DNA of 64,000 nucleotides, from NCBI GenBank assembly GCA_026770025.1, contig JAMXDE010000004.1, positions 1,488,001 through 1,552,000 on the forward strand. The letters are read 5' to 3'. A program made the position numbers and the translations under genes. The number at the start of each line of letters is the position of its first letter. Position 1 is the first letter of the stretch. The notes beneath the pieces were generated by a model. That model had not been told where the DNA came from and made no database searches. It saw only the letters and a list, made by a program, of their open reading frames with translations. Positions 22,201 to 33,134 of the stretch are shown piece after piece. Origin of the DNA: Craspedostauros australis (lineage: Eukaryota; Bacillariophyta; Bacillariophyceae; Mastogloiales; Achnanthaceae).

Positions 22201-22847
22201 GAGACGCGATCCATGACGTCCATGGATGTGGCCTGACCATCATGATTGTTGTGAATGCTTGAGATGGTGCTCTTTTCGATGCTGGCACTCGCATTCTTGC
22301 TTTGTCCAATGCTGGATGGTGGTTCCTTGCCAAGCGAATTGTTGCAGAACGTCGGCATCGACTGAGAGGCTGCAATTGCACCGAAGGCCGCCACTGCCTG
22401 CTTACCACGCATCTTTCTGGCCGAAGTAGGTGCAGGGATAACAGATACTGAGCCTTCCGCCTCTTTCCTGGACTGTGATACAATGGCAGGGTTGCTTCGG
22501 GCTTGGTTCTCTTCGACTCGGACGGAGCTCGACGCCACCGAGCATGCGCTGGCTGTGCCGTGTTGAGTGGAGGGTGTGGACTTGACTGAAGTGGCTCCGC
22601 TGCCTGCCGTCGTGGCATTGCGTTGGTCGACGGAGGTTGCGGTTGGCGTTGCTGCTTTGAGCACAGTGGGGGTGGTGTTCGATTGAGCGTCCGTAGTTTC
22701 CCCACCCTTCTCTGACTTGGATGCATCATTGCCAGCAGCCTTTCTTCCAAACATCGTCCCTACAGATCCCAACGTCGCGGACACAAGGCCCAGTTTGGCC
22801 CCTTGCTTGCGCTGCTGCTGCTGCTGCTGCGATGGCAAAGATGACAC
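19245..22847 (-). pseudogene. Broken large Ser/Thr/Ala-rich protein gene (two frame changes, one stop)
   Basis: Protein-like sequence starts at ATG 22847 (MSSLPSQQQQQQRKQG..), leaves its frame near 22150-22240, and continues in another frame (..ANRVLAPNHLQSAQTT .. DIMDLAAAKLAAGS) to TAA 21232-21230. The same frame is still coding-like after that stop (YKTSNKDESASKD .. SSDDILVVQGMEVLMPARG). Near 21000 the frame changes back to the first one (RSGAASTRKLSSSS ..) and runs to 19245. Short hydrophobic Ala/Gly/Val stretches (FISGAVVGAAAVGAAAAVAAAAA; TGVAAGAAVVLGVGAATM; LALAVASLATIGVLSTMG) are the only recognisable features and could be membrane segments. No domain is known to me. Very short introns or assembly errors are alternatives to decay; if spliced, it would be one ~1200-residue protein. 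Confidence 0.5.
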
Positions 22848-23120
22848 TGTAGCATCGTGTGTGCTCGTTGCTTCGCACAGTCATCACGTTGTCTTGTGGA
22901 GGAAGAGTAGCACGATGTCTCTTCCTCTGTTGTGACTCGTGTTGCATGACGTGGAATCCGTTCCCTGTGACGTAGAAGACGGATCAGCGAGAGCAAACAC
23001 GAAATAGCTCTAAATATCCAATCGCCGTTTCTCCCAAAAGCAAGCAAACCAGTGGCAACGAGGGGCCAAAACTCCACAACTAGTGCTATCGTGACACCGT
23101 TTTACATTGAGTGCAGCTAG
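22848..23120. other. Intergenic
   Basis: This is the upstream region of the broken gene and the 3' side of ATPase copy 2. A GCT/CTG tract encoding poly-Gln on the minus strand lies just inside the gene at 22810-22830. Nothing else is seen. Confidence 0.4.
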
Positions 23121-26100
23121 TACGTACATTTGTAGGTATTGTGCTCCGTGCTGCATGCTCTGGAAACCTGGCATCGCCTTGTTGGCAAAAGCTTGCGGTT
23201 CACGCCACGGGAAGAAACGCCGAAGGCACCATAGGTACATGCAACGGCCGTACGTACTCGTACCATGATCGACGCTTTCAGGTAGCGAACGTAATCTCCG
23301 CCGGTCGCTGCCAGACGGATCCGCAACGCTCGTGTAGCTGCTTGGCCTTCCCATCCGCACCCCAATCGCTGTAAGACCGAATGGCCTCGTCGAAGTGATA
23401 CTTCGCGCGATCTCGATCATTCTCGATCAGCATGTGCTCCGCCAGCCGCTCGTTCGCCAACGCCCGATCTTGCGTCATGCCTGTCCGTGCTGATATTCGG
23501 ATCGCATCCTGGTACATCTTCACTGCGTTTTCGAATGATTCTTGCCTCTTCCCGTGGTGCTTGACATCATGCGCCTTGAGCGCCGCTCGTTCGGCGTTAA
23601 GGATGGCAAGGTAGTGGACGGCATTTGGGTTCTTCTTTTCCACGGCCGTTCGAAGTGCTGCGTGTGCTTTGCGAGCAAGCTGCTTGATCGCGTTGCATTT
23701 GGATCTTGGAAGGTGCTTGCTTCGCTTGTATATGATCGTGGCTGCGAGTGCTGTGCAAAAAGTGCTCGGGATGCGAGCACAGGAACCCGGTGAATTCTTC
23801 AACTGTCCATCGTAGAACTCAAGTCCAACTTCTGCCGCATCCTCAAACTCTCCGAAGTATGTGCCAACGAACAGCTTCTGTCGATGTATGTTCATGACCA
23901 ACGAGACCTGCCCCGATTGCTTGGCCCTTTGCATGGCTGCGATTTCATCAAAGGCATCGCCGACGAGGAGAGTGCGATGATCTGACGTCCCTCTCAAGTT
24001 TAATATCATCTGCAGCCTCGCGGCAACGTTCTCCACAATGTTCATCTGGCTAAAGTCAGCAGCGACATTCATGTATACCAAGTAATCGGCCTCGAGTGTA
24101 TGCAGCGATTTTCCTGTAAACCAGCACATGTCAAGATAGAGGACGATGCACCAAAGCGCTCCCTGAACGTGGCCGCCTGCCATACCGATCGGATAAGCGT
24201 CGAGAAGTGCCTGCTTGCAATCCTCAAATGATGTGACATTGTGTAGGAAGAGTGCCTTTGAGACCATGACAGTTCTCACGATGGCTCCGTTGTCTTTCAT
24301 GCCGTCACACAGGCTGAGTGCGTATTCGGCGTACGCCTTCGCTGCTTTGGTGTCACCCAAGCCAGAGCCGACAAGCAATGAGAGACTTGCGATCGAGTTG
24401 ATGGTGAAATTGGTCGTGCCGTTCACCATCGACCGATTGATCATGTCTGTTATGACCAAGACTTGGATGGCCGGGTCCATGAAGTAAGCCGCCAAGCTGT
24501 GTCTCGCCATTGTCATGAGGATAAGATTTTCCATCGGATCTTCGGCTGGCCGCATCGACTCCAGATACTCTATCGTCCACTTCTTTGCGGACGCCTTCAG
24601 CTTCATCATCCGTTTGATGACCGTTAGCATCCTCACGATGCTGTTCTTGGGATATCGATACCCTAGCTTGGCCATCACTTCGGCCCCCAGCTTCATGACG
24701 TCGCTGGATTTGCCATGCTGGACCATAGCCAGTTCCCCATCCATTAGAATGTGATATGCCCTCATCTTGTCGATTAAGGGACAGTCATCGCGCCCGATCA
24801 CCGCATGGCCATACTTCTGCATCATCTCAAACCTGTTGCTCACATAAGCGCATTCTGCGGCGGATGTGAAAAGCTGGAGGCTCAAGTCGTATTGCGATTG
24901 CCAGTGGTCGGGTGGCATCATGTCGATAGCGTTCTGCAGATAGGTGTATGCTGCCCGGAACGCTACATGAGACGCGGCCTTGATTCCAGCATCGAAGTTG
25001 AGGTTTGCGACTCGAAAGCGCCGTGTTTGTGTGATGTCGATGTTTGATGCCATCGGCGATGATGTTGCTGCTGGCGTTGGCGGCGATGACGGCGGTGGCG
25101 ATGCTGACGACGATGTCACTGATGGCGGTGTTGATGGCAATGGCGACGGTACTGGCGATGGGTACTGCGGAACCATGTCCAAGCGGCCATTGAGAAGATT
25201 CGCCACCACGAACAGTGACGACTCAAAGTCATCAGGACACAGCCGATCCATCAAGATGATCCCGATGCGATGCTGCAGCTCGAGAAGATGCGTCTTCGAT
25301 GGGATCATTCCAAGTGCTGCTTCCTGCACCTTGTCGTGGATGAAGGAGTATTCGGATGCAGCAGGTGATGGGGCTGCCATGGCTGTACTGCTACCATCAT
25401 GAGCCTCAATGAGTCCCTCCTCTTCATACACCTTCAGAATATCCAACCATTCATCTTCGCTTGCCGGTGGTGGTCCACCGAACAACGACTCGTACAATGC
25501 ACGATGCCCATCCTCGCCCGTTCCATCGTCCTCCGCGAAGCCCTCCAGCGCCGTTCGCAACAGCAACCACGAAAACGTAGATCCTAAACATGCCGCTAGC
25601 GGCAGCAGGTACTGTGCCGTATCGATCTGCTGCAGCTTCAGCTCCATCAGCTCCACCACGTTGATGGTTGCCGGAGTCTCTCGCTTGATCTGATCGTTGT
25701 CCCACACCCACTTCATCGATGCGATGTCGTATGACAGCAGGGTGTCCTTGACGAGCATCCGAATGAACTGCTGGACGAAGAAGACGTTTCCATCCGTTTT
25801 CTTGAACATGATCTCTGCCAGTCCGTAGCTGTTGCTATTGCGGTCATCACCGTCGTTGCTGTAGATACCCAGTAGCTGTTTGAGCATGGTATGCACGTTG
25901 TCCAACGAGAGGTTGTTGACCTCGAGACTGACGTACCGAATGAAGCGCTCCCGCTTCTTCTTCTGGATGGATGACAGCATCTGGCCAACCAGATCGGCCG
26001 TGTTCGATGTGGCCACAGAGTCCAAGTCCGAAGTGCGCTTGTTGCTGGTGCCAATAGTATTCCTGACATTGCCTTCAGCATTTCTGGCATTGCCTTCAGC

Positions 26101-27114
26101 ATTGCTGGCATTCCCATTGTCGATTCCGTCCATGTTGACGAGGTTGGATCGGAAGCAGATGACGACCATGAGAGAGGAGATGGTGGTGTCCAGCATCCAC
26201 GACTCGATCATGTTGAGTGATTCCTTGTCTGCCCATTGGACATCATCGGATACCCACACGAGGGGACAGCAGCTGCAGATGATCTTGATGAATCGTCGGA
26301 AGGCGAACTTGAGTCGAATGGACTGCTCCTTGAAGCCTTCTGTTGTCTGCGCAGGTTGGCCGGCAGAAAGGACTGTGCTTTCGTCACCGTCACCGTCACC
26401 ATCACCGTTGCTGTTGCCGTTGCTGTCGGCGTGGTTGTCTTGTGTGCTTCTGTATGATAGCGCCTCGTTGCCGACGACATCGATCAGGTTGGGAATGAGC
26501 TTGTGAAGCGATTGCAGTTCAGCAATGTTAAGATCATCTGTGATGCGCTGCCTGATCATGTCGAAGCTTCGGGTGTGCTGTTCTTCGCGATGCTTGGTGT
26601 CAACACGGCTTCTTGGAAGAGCGCAGATCTGCGAACACAGATCGGCCATCGCGGTTCGGAAGCCAGAGTACGGTTCATCCATCTGCTTGAGATCGAACTT
26701 TCCGGACACGAAGAAGACATCGTTGGCCTTGCACTTTGGTCGCAGCGTGTTGGCCAGCGCCGATTTTCCGGTGCCCGAGTATCCGGAGATGGACACGAGG
26801 GATCGGACGGTGATAGCTTGTGCTGTCACATGTTGGACGAGAGCGTTTTGATTGTCTGGGTTGATCGCATTGCTCGCATAGATTGCGTTGCTTTCCTCGT
26901 CATTCGGACCCGTTGACCTCTCTTTGTCTGATGAAGATGAAGATGGTGGTGAGGCTGCGGACGTTGGCTTCTTGAGGATCTGCTGGAATAGACGGTCGAG
27001 GACGCGCTTCTCCTTTTCTCGTCCGATGAGACTGATGCGCGAGAAGTCGAGAGAGCTTTGGGAGAATTCCGCCAGCTTTCTGGCTGTACGCATGCGGTTG
27101 GTCTCTGTTGCGAG
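23121..27114. repeat. Segmental duplication, copy 2 (partner 397-4253)
   Basis: This is a direct-orientation partner of 397-4253, about 22.8 kb away. See copy 1 for the limits and the mosaic identity pattern. Confidence 0.85.
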
Positions 27115-27483
27115 CGTCGGTCCATCCTTCAGAATGCTGTTCGGCATTCCGTGTCGGTTGGAGGGCGATGTTTCCGTTGGTAGTTGGAGAGAGTGCATCC
27201 CACCCCTGTGCTGGCTGCTTGCCCCGTTGCTGACGTTGAAGGTGTTGGGCGTGTGGGGCGTGTTGGATGTGTTGCGTGCCGCGGATGCTGGCACCTTGGA
27301 GGAGCTGGGCGAAGTGAGGGTGGACGAGCAGCGCAGCTGATGGCCTGTCACATTCGGCTGTCCATTGCTGTCAGTTGATGAAGAATAGTCAAATGAGCTG
27401 TCACAGTCGACGGTGCGGGAAGCAAAAGTCCCATCATCGTGCTTCCTGTCATCGCAGAGTGTCGTTGCGTTCATCGCCATCAT
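23278..27483 (-). CDS. Large AAA_16-type (STAND-like) ATPase with TPR-like C-terminal region, copy 2
   Basis: The paralogue of the gene at 552-4724. ATG 27483 (MMAMNATTLCDD..) gives 1401 aa; the frame stays open up to 27834, so a longer N-terminus is possible. A TATA-like AATAAATC on the minus strand near 27515 favours a start at or below 27483. The N-terminal ~200 residues are Ser/Thr/Asn-rich and unrelated to copy 1. From LATETNR on, the sequence parallels copy 1: SLIGREKE, Walker A GYSGTGKSAL (about residue 233), Walker B LVWVSDDVQWAD, then TPR-like helices. It has a Pro/Ser-rich insertion (SPVPSPLPSTPPS..) encoded near 25150-25050 and a Gly/Asp/Asn insertion near 26400 that copy 1 lacks. 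No catalytic output domain is seen. It is complete, with no stops or frameshifts. Confidence 0.8.
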   Translation of the reverse strand: MMAMNATTLCDDRKHDDGTFASRTVDCDSSFDYSSSTDSNGQPNVTGHQLRCSSTLTSPSSSKVPASAARNTSNTPHTPNTFNVSNGASSQHRGGMHSLQLPTETSPSNRHGMPNSILKDGPTLATETNRMRTARKLAEFSQSSLDFSRISLIGREKEKRVLDRLFQQILKKPTSAASPPSSSSSDKERSTGPNDEESNAIYASNAINPDNQNALVQHVTAQAITVRSLVSISGYSGTGKSALANTLRPKCKANDVFFVSGKFDLKQMDEPYSGFRTAMADLCSQICALPRSRVDTKHREEQHTRSFDMIRQRITDDLNIAELQSLHKLIPNLIDVVGNEALSYRSTQDNHADSNGNSNGDGDGDGDESTVLSAGQPAQTTEGFKEQSIRLKFAFRRFIKIICSCCPLVWVSDDVQWADKESLNMIESWMLDTTISSLMVVICFRSNLVNMDGIDNGNASNAEGNARNAEGNVRNTIGTSNKRTSDLDSVATSNTADLVGQMLSSIQKKKRERFIRYVSLEVNNLSLDNVHTMLKQLLGIYSNDGDDRNSNSYGLAEIMFKKTDGNVFFVQQFIRMLVKDTLLSYDIASMKWVWDNDQIKRETPATINVVELMELKLQQIDTAQYLLPLAACLGSTFSWLLLRTALEGFAEDDGTGEDGHRALYESLFGGPPPASEDEWLDILKVYEEEGLIEAHDGSSTAMAAPSPAASEYSFIHDKVQEAALGMIPSKTHLLELQHRIGIILMDRLCPDDFESSLFVVANLLNGRLDMVPQYPSPVPSPLPSTPPSVTSSSASPPPSSPPTPAATSSPMASNIDITQTRRFRVANLNFDAGIKAASHVAFRAAYTYLQNAIDMMPPDHWQSQYDLSLQLFTSAAECAYVSNRFEMMQKYGHAVIGRDDCPLIDKMRAYHILMDGELAMVQHGKSSDVMKLGAEVMAKLGYRYPKNSIVRMLTVIKRMMKLKASAKKWTIEYLESMRPAEDPMENLILMTMARHSLAAYFMDPAIQVLVITDMINRSMVNGTTNFTINSIASLSLLVGSGLGDTKAAKAYAEYALSLCDGMKDNGAIVRTVMVSKALFLHNVTSFEDCKQALLDAYPIGMAGGHVQGALWCIVLYLDMCWFTGKSLHTLEADYLVYMNVAADFSQMNIVENVAARLQMILNLRGTSDHRTLLVGDAFDEIAAMQRAKQSGQVSLVMNIHRQKLFVGTYFGEFEDAAEVGLEFYDGQLKNSPGSCARIPSTFCTALAATIIYKRSKHLPRSKCNAIKQLARKAHAALRTAVEKKNPNAVHYLAILNAERAALKAHDVKHHGKRQESFENAVKMYQDAIRISARTGMTQDRALANERLAEHMLIENDRDRAKYHFDEAIRSYSDWGADGKAKQLHERCGSVWQRPAEITFAT

Positions 27484-28700
27484 GGTTTGCAAGTCCGAGA
27501 GTGGTTGAGATTTATTTATGCCTGCATGCTGTTGCTCGGTGGTCACAGGTGTCTGTGATCTTGTTGCTGCTGCTGCCGCTTTTGCTGCTGATTTTACTGT
27601 TACTGATGTTGATCTCCCACGTGAAGAGAGGATTGGCACGTCGCGCGGCACACTCGTACCATGGCAGCGACCGCCACCATCAAGCCAAGTCGGCGTTGCG
27701 ATAGGCGTGGCGCGACACTCCGCCAGCTTTTCGCTTTGGCGCATCTTTCTGCGCCATGTTCCTCTCTCTCTGTGCAATTTTGTGAGGCCATTGTCACAGT
27801 CGCTGTCCACGGCGTCAAAGACAAGCAAGGACATGCCATTCTGCTACACCCGCTTAAATGAATCGTATCACGATCATCTTCCAGACAACCAGTTGTCCGT
27901 CAGCGCGAGCTTAATAGTCGTCACCTCATCCAGAGTCATAACGCCCTTTACAGCTCACTTGTTTTCAATGTTCGTTTCTGCAATGCAGCGATAGGGAAGA
28001 TGTCAACCACATCTTTTAGCAGAGAAAGTTGACACGAACTGCAGGTGTGTGGCCAACTGCCAGAGAATCTGTCGCACGAGCCCGGAGCGCGAAGGCACCG
28101 AGGCTGGCACAAGATGAATACCTCACGCAGCAAAGCATCCCTATCCGACCCATCCAAACATTAGCGGCTAGAGGAGGTCGTATTGATGCAGCGTACGAGC
28201 GAGTAGTGTGAAGCAGGTCGGAAGGAGCCGGAAACTCTGCACAATGCGTGCTGGGAGGTGTGCTGAATCCTCGGGAAACATTTTCGTTCGCCTCCCGAAG
28301 GTCGCCGCCTGATCCACGTACCAGGCGTCAAGCAGGGCATGGACAGGGCACAACGACACAGGTTTTGGCTTGAAGCCGTCACACAGAGCCTCGATCGCAC
28401 ACTCCATCCACCCTCACATGTCCAATTCTGCAAACAGTGTTGTTCCATGTTCCAGTGGGGATGGCGAAGGCGAGGTTCTCGTTGGGACTATTCGTTTTCT
28501 GTTCTGCTCCGCGCTGTTCGAACACTTCACTTCAAGAAGACATGGTGGCGACGCCGGTCACAAACAGCAAAAGGTGGACTTTTTCCTCTTTGGTGACTGG
28601 ACGAGGATCTCCAGTGCGCTTGCATCACACCCAACGAAATCCTATCAACACGTCAACAAACCCAGCACAAGCAACAGTCAGTTCCATCTCGCGCAAAACG
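27484..28700. other. Intergenic, promoter side of ATPase copy 2
   Basis: It contains the possible N-terminal extension of the ATPase (27484-27834) and a GCT-rich tract at 27560-27590. From 27850 to 28700 no gene is seen; short frames here lack protein-like composition. Confidence 0.4.
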
Positions 28701-28773
28701 TTCCGATACCGGGACTCGAACCCGGGTATCCTGCGTGAAAGGCAAGTATGCTAACCACCTACATCATATCGGA
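28701..28773 (-). tRNA. tRNA-Glu (anticodon UUC)
   Basis: The 73-nt cloverleaf reads from 28773. The acceptor stem TCCGATA pairs perfectly with TATCGGA, with discriminator A at 28701. The anticodon stem CTTGC/GCAGG encloses the loop CTTTCAC, giving anticodon TTC. The T-arm is CCGGG-TTCGAGT-CCCGG. The D-arm GTAGGTGGTTAGCAT matches the internal A box and GGGTTCGAGTCCC the B box. CCA is not encoded. TTTT at 28695-28698 on the minus strand is an RNA polymerase III terminator. It is an intron-less decoder of Glu GAA/GAG codons. Confidence 0.96.
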
Positions 28774-29559
28774 GTAAATTGGTCCCTTCGAAGGCGTTTT
28801 CTTGCTACATGAATGGTGCAACGAGGCTTGTCGTGGCGTCGATTGTGCAATGTGCGGTCCGCAACATTGTCAGCAACACCGGATCTTGCTTGTCTTGGGG
28901 AGAAGGATTAGGTCGGCCAGTCAGTGTGAATAGAGACGTCTACGTGGTCATTGATGCGCCCAGGTTGCGGTCGATGTCATTCATGTGCAAGCCGAAGGCT
29001 GATCCAGATGAACAGCGTTGTCGATGAACACCGCATCATCTCTCTCTTTCGCAATCGGCTGTCAGCGTGTCAGCTCTTTCTCAGATTGTATTCAATCTCC
29101 CTCTTCAAAATCAAGTCTCACATCAACAAGTTGGACGGCACAAGAGCAGAGGAGACATGTTGGTGGTGGACACAACCGTGTGCCACTCTCGAGCACAGGA
29201 TACTCGATGTCAACAAGACAACATAGTTATGGTTGGTCTTTGGCTTTTCATTGTTTCTGTTGTGTCTCAAATCCGAAGCGCTATATTGTCTGTTACAGAA
29301 GGACACTCTGTTCTGATTGGGGGATGCGGCAAATACTATATTTATAAATTACTTTTTTTGCGCAACCGAAATCGCACAACGTGGTGCAATTTCGACTTCG
29401 CCGCTGCAATTGCGCAGACACGAGACGGCTGCCGTCTGTGTCAATACAACTGGCACAACAGCTTCACACGATTTCGAAATGTGGTATGGCAATATGATTG
29501 TGCTACTAGCGTGCGGCACATCGTTCCGCTGTCCTATTGTCGCATGGTCTTTGCTGAAC
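28774..29559. other. Intergenic
   Basis: This is the upstream flank of the tRNA gene and the 3' flank of the RING gene. The frame at 29067-29594 (+) is a shadow without protein-like composition. Confidence 0.4.
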
Positions 29560-31270
29560 TCAGCTTGTCGCCGACGTCTCGCTGGGCTCCTTGAGGTCCT
29601 CGCTGCTGTCATCCGTATCCGGCAGCACGATGAAGTCCTGCCGACAGCATGGACACTCCATGGGGAACTGGCAGATCTTCTCGAGCTCGTCTTCGCCGAC
29701 GGCCTGATTGTTCTGTCGACGGCGCTTGCGCGCTGTCTTGCGTCCCACCGTCAGCAGCCAATGCATGATGCAGGATTCGTGGAAGATGTGCGAGCATTGC
29801 TTGTTGGAGCTCCATGTGACGTTGTCGCCGGCCTCGAGAGGCGCGATGCAGATGGCGCATCCGTTCGGTACGTTGCGTCGTGTCGTCGTCGTCACGAAGG
29901 CATCTTTTTGATTGTCGGGCGATGGTTTCGTTTGCCCGGCCAACGGGACGCGCAACATCTCATCGGTGTCGTCTGGCGCTTCCGTCGGATCGAAGGTTTC
30001 CTCCAGCATCTCGTCGCAAGAATCCACGCTGTCGGCACGCTGTCTGCGCACGGTTGGTTCACCCTTCATGGGTGCCACTTCGTCGTCGTGACCGAGCGGG
30101 ATTTCGAGAACTGGCGGCGTCTCGTCGTCGCCATCATTATTGTCGTCGTTGCAGTTGGAAATCGGGACCGTTTGCTCCGGTCCAAAGGACGTCGACGATT
30201 CCGTGGGCATGCTCGTGCTCGGTCGCAGTTCATCCGCGTCGCCATCGGTGTCCGTGGTTTCCGTGGTGCTGGAGACGATGACACTCGAGTCCGGTACGTC
30301 GCATGATTGCGATTGCTGCAATGCATCGTCAACGCCATCGTTGGAATTGGGATTGCCCGACTTGGGTTTGTTGTGCGTGGCGCCGAAGCTGAAGCGCCTC
30401 GTGCTCGTGGCTTGGTTGTTGCTGCTGTTGTTGTTTGGGCTGAGGCCGAGGAGGTTGAGGATGGAACGACCTGAGTGGTTGCTGTGATTGTCCTTGATCT
30501 CATCGGTCTTGAAGATGTCATCTTCTTCCAGCTCCTGCGTGATTAGTTCGTTGGTGCGTGTCCGCGGAGATGGTGGAGGCGTGGAACATGTTGCAAGGCA
30601 CAAGAGTGAGCAGATTGGCGGTTTGACGAATGCGAAGGGTGATGCGTTGTGGTCAAGATGGGAAGAGTTCGGTGGTGATGCACGAACAAGAACAAGAATG
30701 GAAAGGAACATTGCCGAGCGTGTTGTGGAACATGGTGGAAATGCAGGAACGCTTGATAGCACGGTTCCGATTCAACAACATCACCATCTCCCGGTTTGAT
30801 GGCTCTCCCATTCGACAATGAACGTGACGGACGGTACCCCACAACACAACGCAACGCAATGCAATACTCGTGATGTGTAGTATGGTACGTACCATGGTGT
30901 AATCTTGCATGGAACTCTTGAGGAACTGCTGGCGGATCTCATCCTCCTGCGTCTTGGAGAGTTCGAATCGCTGCCTGCGCTGCTGCGCCATGCGCTGGCG
31001 ACGTTCCGCTGCCGGCGTCATGATGCGGCGCATGGTCTCATCCGGCGACAGGCCGACATTCCAACGGCGTTCCTTGAGTCGCATGCGGCAGATCAATCGT
31101 CGTCGCTTGTTCCCGATGAAGGGGAGCATGATGAAGATGAGCATGCCGAGGATCCAGATGGTGAAGAAGAAGCCGCTGCTGGAGATGTCCATGTCATCGT
31201 CGCCTCTGCTGTTGTTGTTCGGTTGCGGCGTGGGCGGTAAGGTCGGGATGGTGGTTACGGTTGACGTCAT
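29560..31270 (-). CDS. Membrane-anchored RING-H2 E3 ubiquitin ligase (two exons)
   Basis: Proposed exons are 31270-30893 and 30534-29560 with a 358-bp intron (30892-30535), donor GTACGT and acceptor ACGCAG with an ACTAAT branch-like motif. Both junctions are phase 0, giving 450 aa. ATG 31270 starts MTSTVTTIPTLPP. A single transmembrane helix (FFFTIWILGMLIFIMLPFIG) lies near residues 33-52, followed by a basic, helical segment. The middle is acidic and Ser/Asn-rich. The C-terminus holds a RING-H2 domain: C-A-I-C, CSHIFHESC and CPCC, with an insertion of basic residues between the zinc pairs. RING-H2 membrane proteins recruit E2 enzymes to modify membrane or secretory-pathway substrates. The E2 gene UBC13 lies 10 kb away, probably by chance. 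The exact acceptor is inferred; the RING exon itself is certain. Confidence 0.82.
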
Positions 31271-33134
31271 CGTGGGGCGAAGTCTTCGTTTGCTTTGTGT
31301 GGCGGTGCGCTGCGTTACGATGCGCTGAGTTGTGGCAGGAGGGAGACGGACAATGACTCTTTCTGCGTCGGATGAATAGAGTGGGAACAGCGTTGAGTAC
31401 GAGTACTATCACTTGTGAGGTGCGCAAGAACTTGCGTTTGCGTTTGACTTTGGTCCGATTTGCTTTTTGTGTGGATGTTGTTCGCCAAACCAGCGGCAAA
31501 TCAGCGAACTGAGCAACTTCGTGGGATTGGGCGCCGCGCGTTGCTCGGTGTAAGTTTTTCGCACGTTGGCACAGTATGTGTCCTTTTGGACGCCGTTGAG
31601 GGAGCCTTTCACGTAGTCACTCACAGAAGAACGAGAGAAACCGAAACCAATGCACAGTGGCAATGCCAAACACGATGACAGTGGCACAAGAGAGGATGAT
31701 GACAGTGAAGTTCGCGATGGTGATGTCTCGAATCTGTTGCAGCAACCTCACGCCTCTCACCTCCTTCGCTCTGTTGCAGATACGAGTACGAACACGAGTA
31801 CTGCAGTGCAAACTTGCTCCTCCAATTGCGTTCGCCTGTCTCTCTCCTTCTCTTGTCTACGCGTATCCTGTGGGCGCAGGTTTTCTCTCGTCTCTGCTTG
31901 CTGGCGCCTTCACGATCTGCGGCGACTACAGTTTTGCGTGTCTGCACCGCGTTGGTGCGTTGCCGGAGCGATGTGATGGCATCACAGCAGATGGATGACT
32001 TCGCGTCTGTGTCGGGAAGGGAGAATGTAACGAGAATCTTGGTGACAGCAGTTCCAATCGATTCTTCCAGCAGTCGCGAATAATACAACACAACAGTTCC
32101 CAGAAGAGGAGTTTGTTCCCATGTTCCACACCTTTCGAAGGAGGTCATCAGGTCATCCGTGACGTCAAATGTGGGCACGCAGAGGCAGCAAAGGGGCTCT
32201 ATCATCTGTTCCCCAGCGACCGAAAACGAGTCATTCGTTACGAAGCAAAGAACAGGCATCGCGAAGGCCGACTCGCACGCTGGGAAGATGTCACAGAAGC
32301 AGAATCCATCCAAACGCGATACGGACGACGGTCAGAATCCGGGGGTCGAGGGTTCGCTTTTGAGTGGTTCTCATTCAGTAACGTCTTCCAACGACAAGTG
32401 TCACAAAAGACGCCCACAAGACATATTGTCACAATTGAAACGGACACAGCGATCTTTGTTTCCAGTTCAACAGCAACGCACTGTTGTTGTGACCAACAGC
32501 AGGAGGCAAGAGCAAAGAATGCTTCATAGCCAAAGACAGGATGCCATCATCATCATCATCACTCACCGAAGCGAGCAACCAAGCAAGACAAGACAAGCAA
32601 CCAAGAAGAACAGAGCACGACTGTGTGTTGCGATTGCTCCTTGGAAGCGAAGGCAGTTGACATACCACAAACATCTAACTCATCATCATTGATATAATAC
32701 TACGCAACCATCCAAGAGAAGAACAGCGCTGCCACACACAACATTCCAACACAGTTATTTGCACGCTCTGCTCTATTCTTGTGGTTTGATCTCCATCATC
32801 ATCATCATCATCATCATTGGCGGCAAGAAGGGCAACGGCATCCATTGCAGATAGCATAGCATACTTATTCATACATTGATTCATTGATTCATTCATTGAT
32901 CGACTTGGTCTGTGGTGTTGCAAGCAACAGAACAGCAGAACAGCAGTTGAGAACTGGGTGCAGGAGAACACAACAGAACAGAATTCAGCGCAAAGGAATT
33001 GAAGACGGATTCAGCCGCAAAACCCAAGAGAGCTCTGCATTCGGAACCTCTCCAACTGCCTTTGATCTCTGTCTACTATTATACCAGACCATACGACCAT
33101 AGAGAGAACAACAACAACAACGAAAGCACCCACC
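31271..33134. other. Divergent intergenic region with ATC microsatellites
   Basis: This region lies between two divergent genes and carries both promoters. (ATC)n tracts lie at about 32543-32561 and 32794-32818, and an ATTGATTC repeat at 32875-32899. Two 170-230-codon frames, 31621-32313 (-) and 32159-32692 (+), overlap and lack domains; neither is called. Confidence 0.5.

Noticed and set aside
31621..32692. Long overlapping frames on both strands (31621-32313 minus; 32159-32692 plus)
   Set aside because: They lie in a divergent promoter region with ATC microsatellites, overlap each other, and show no domain or protein-like pattern.
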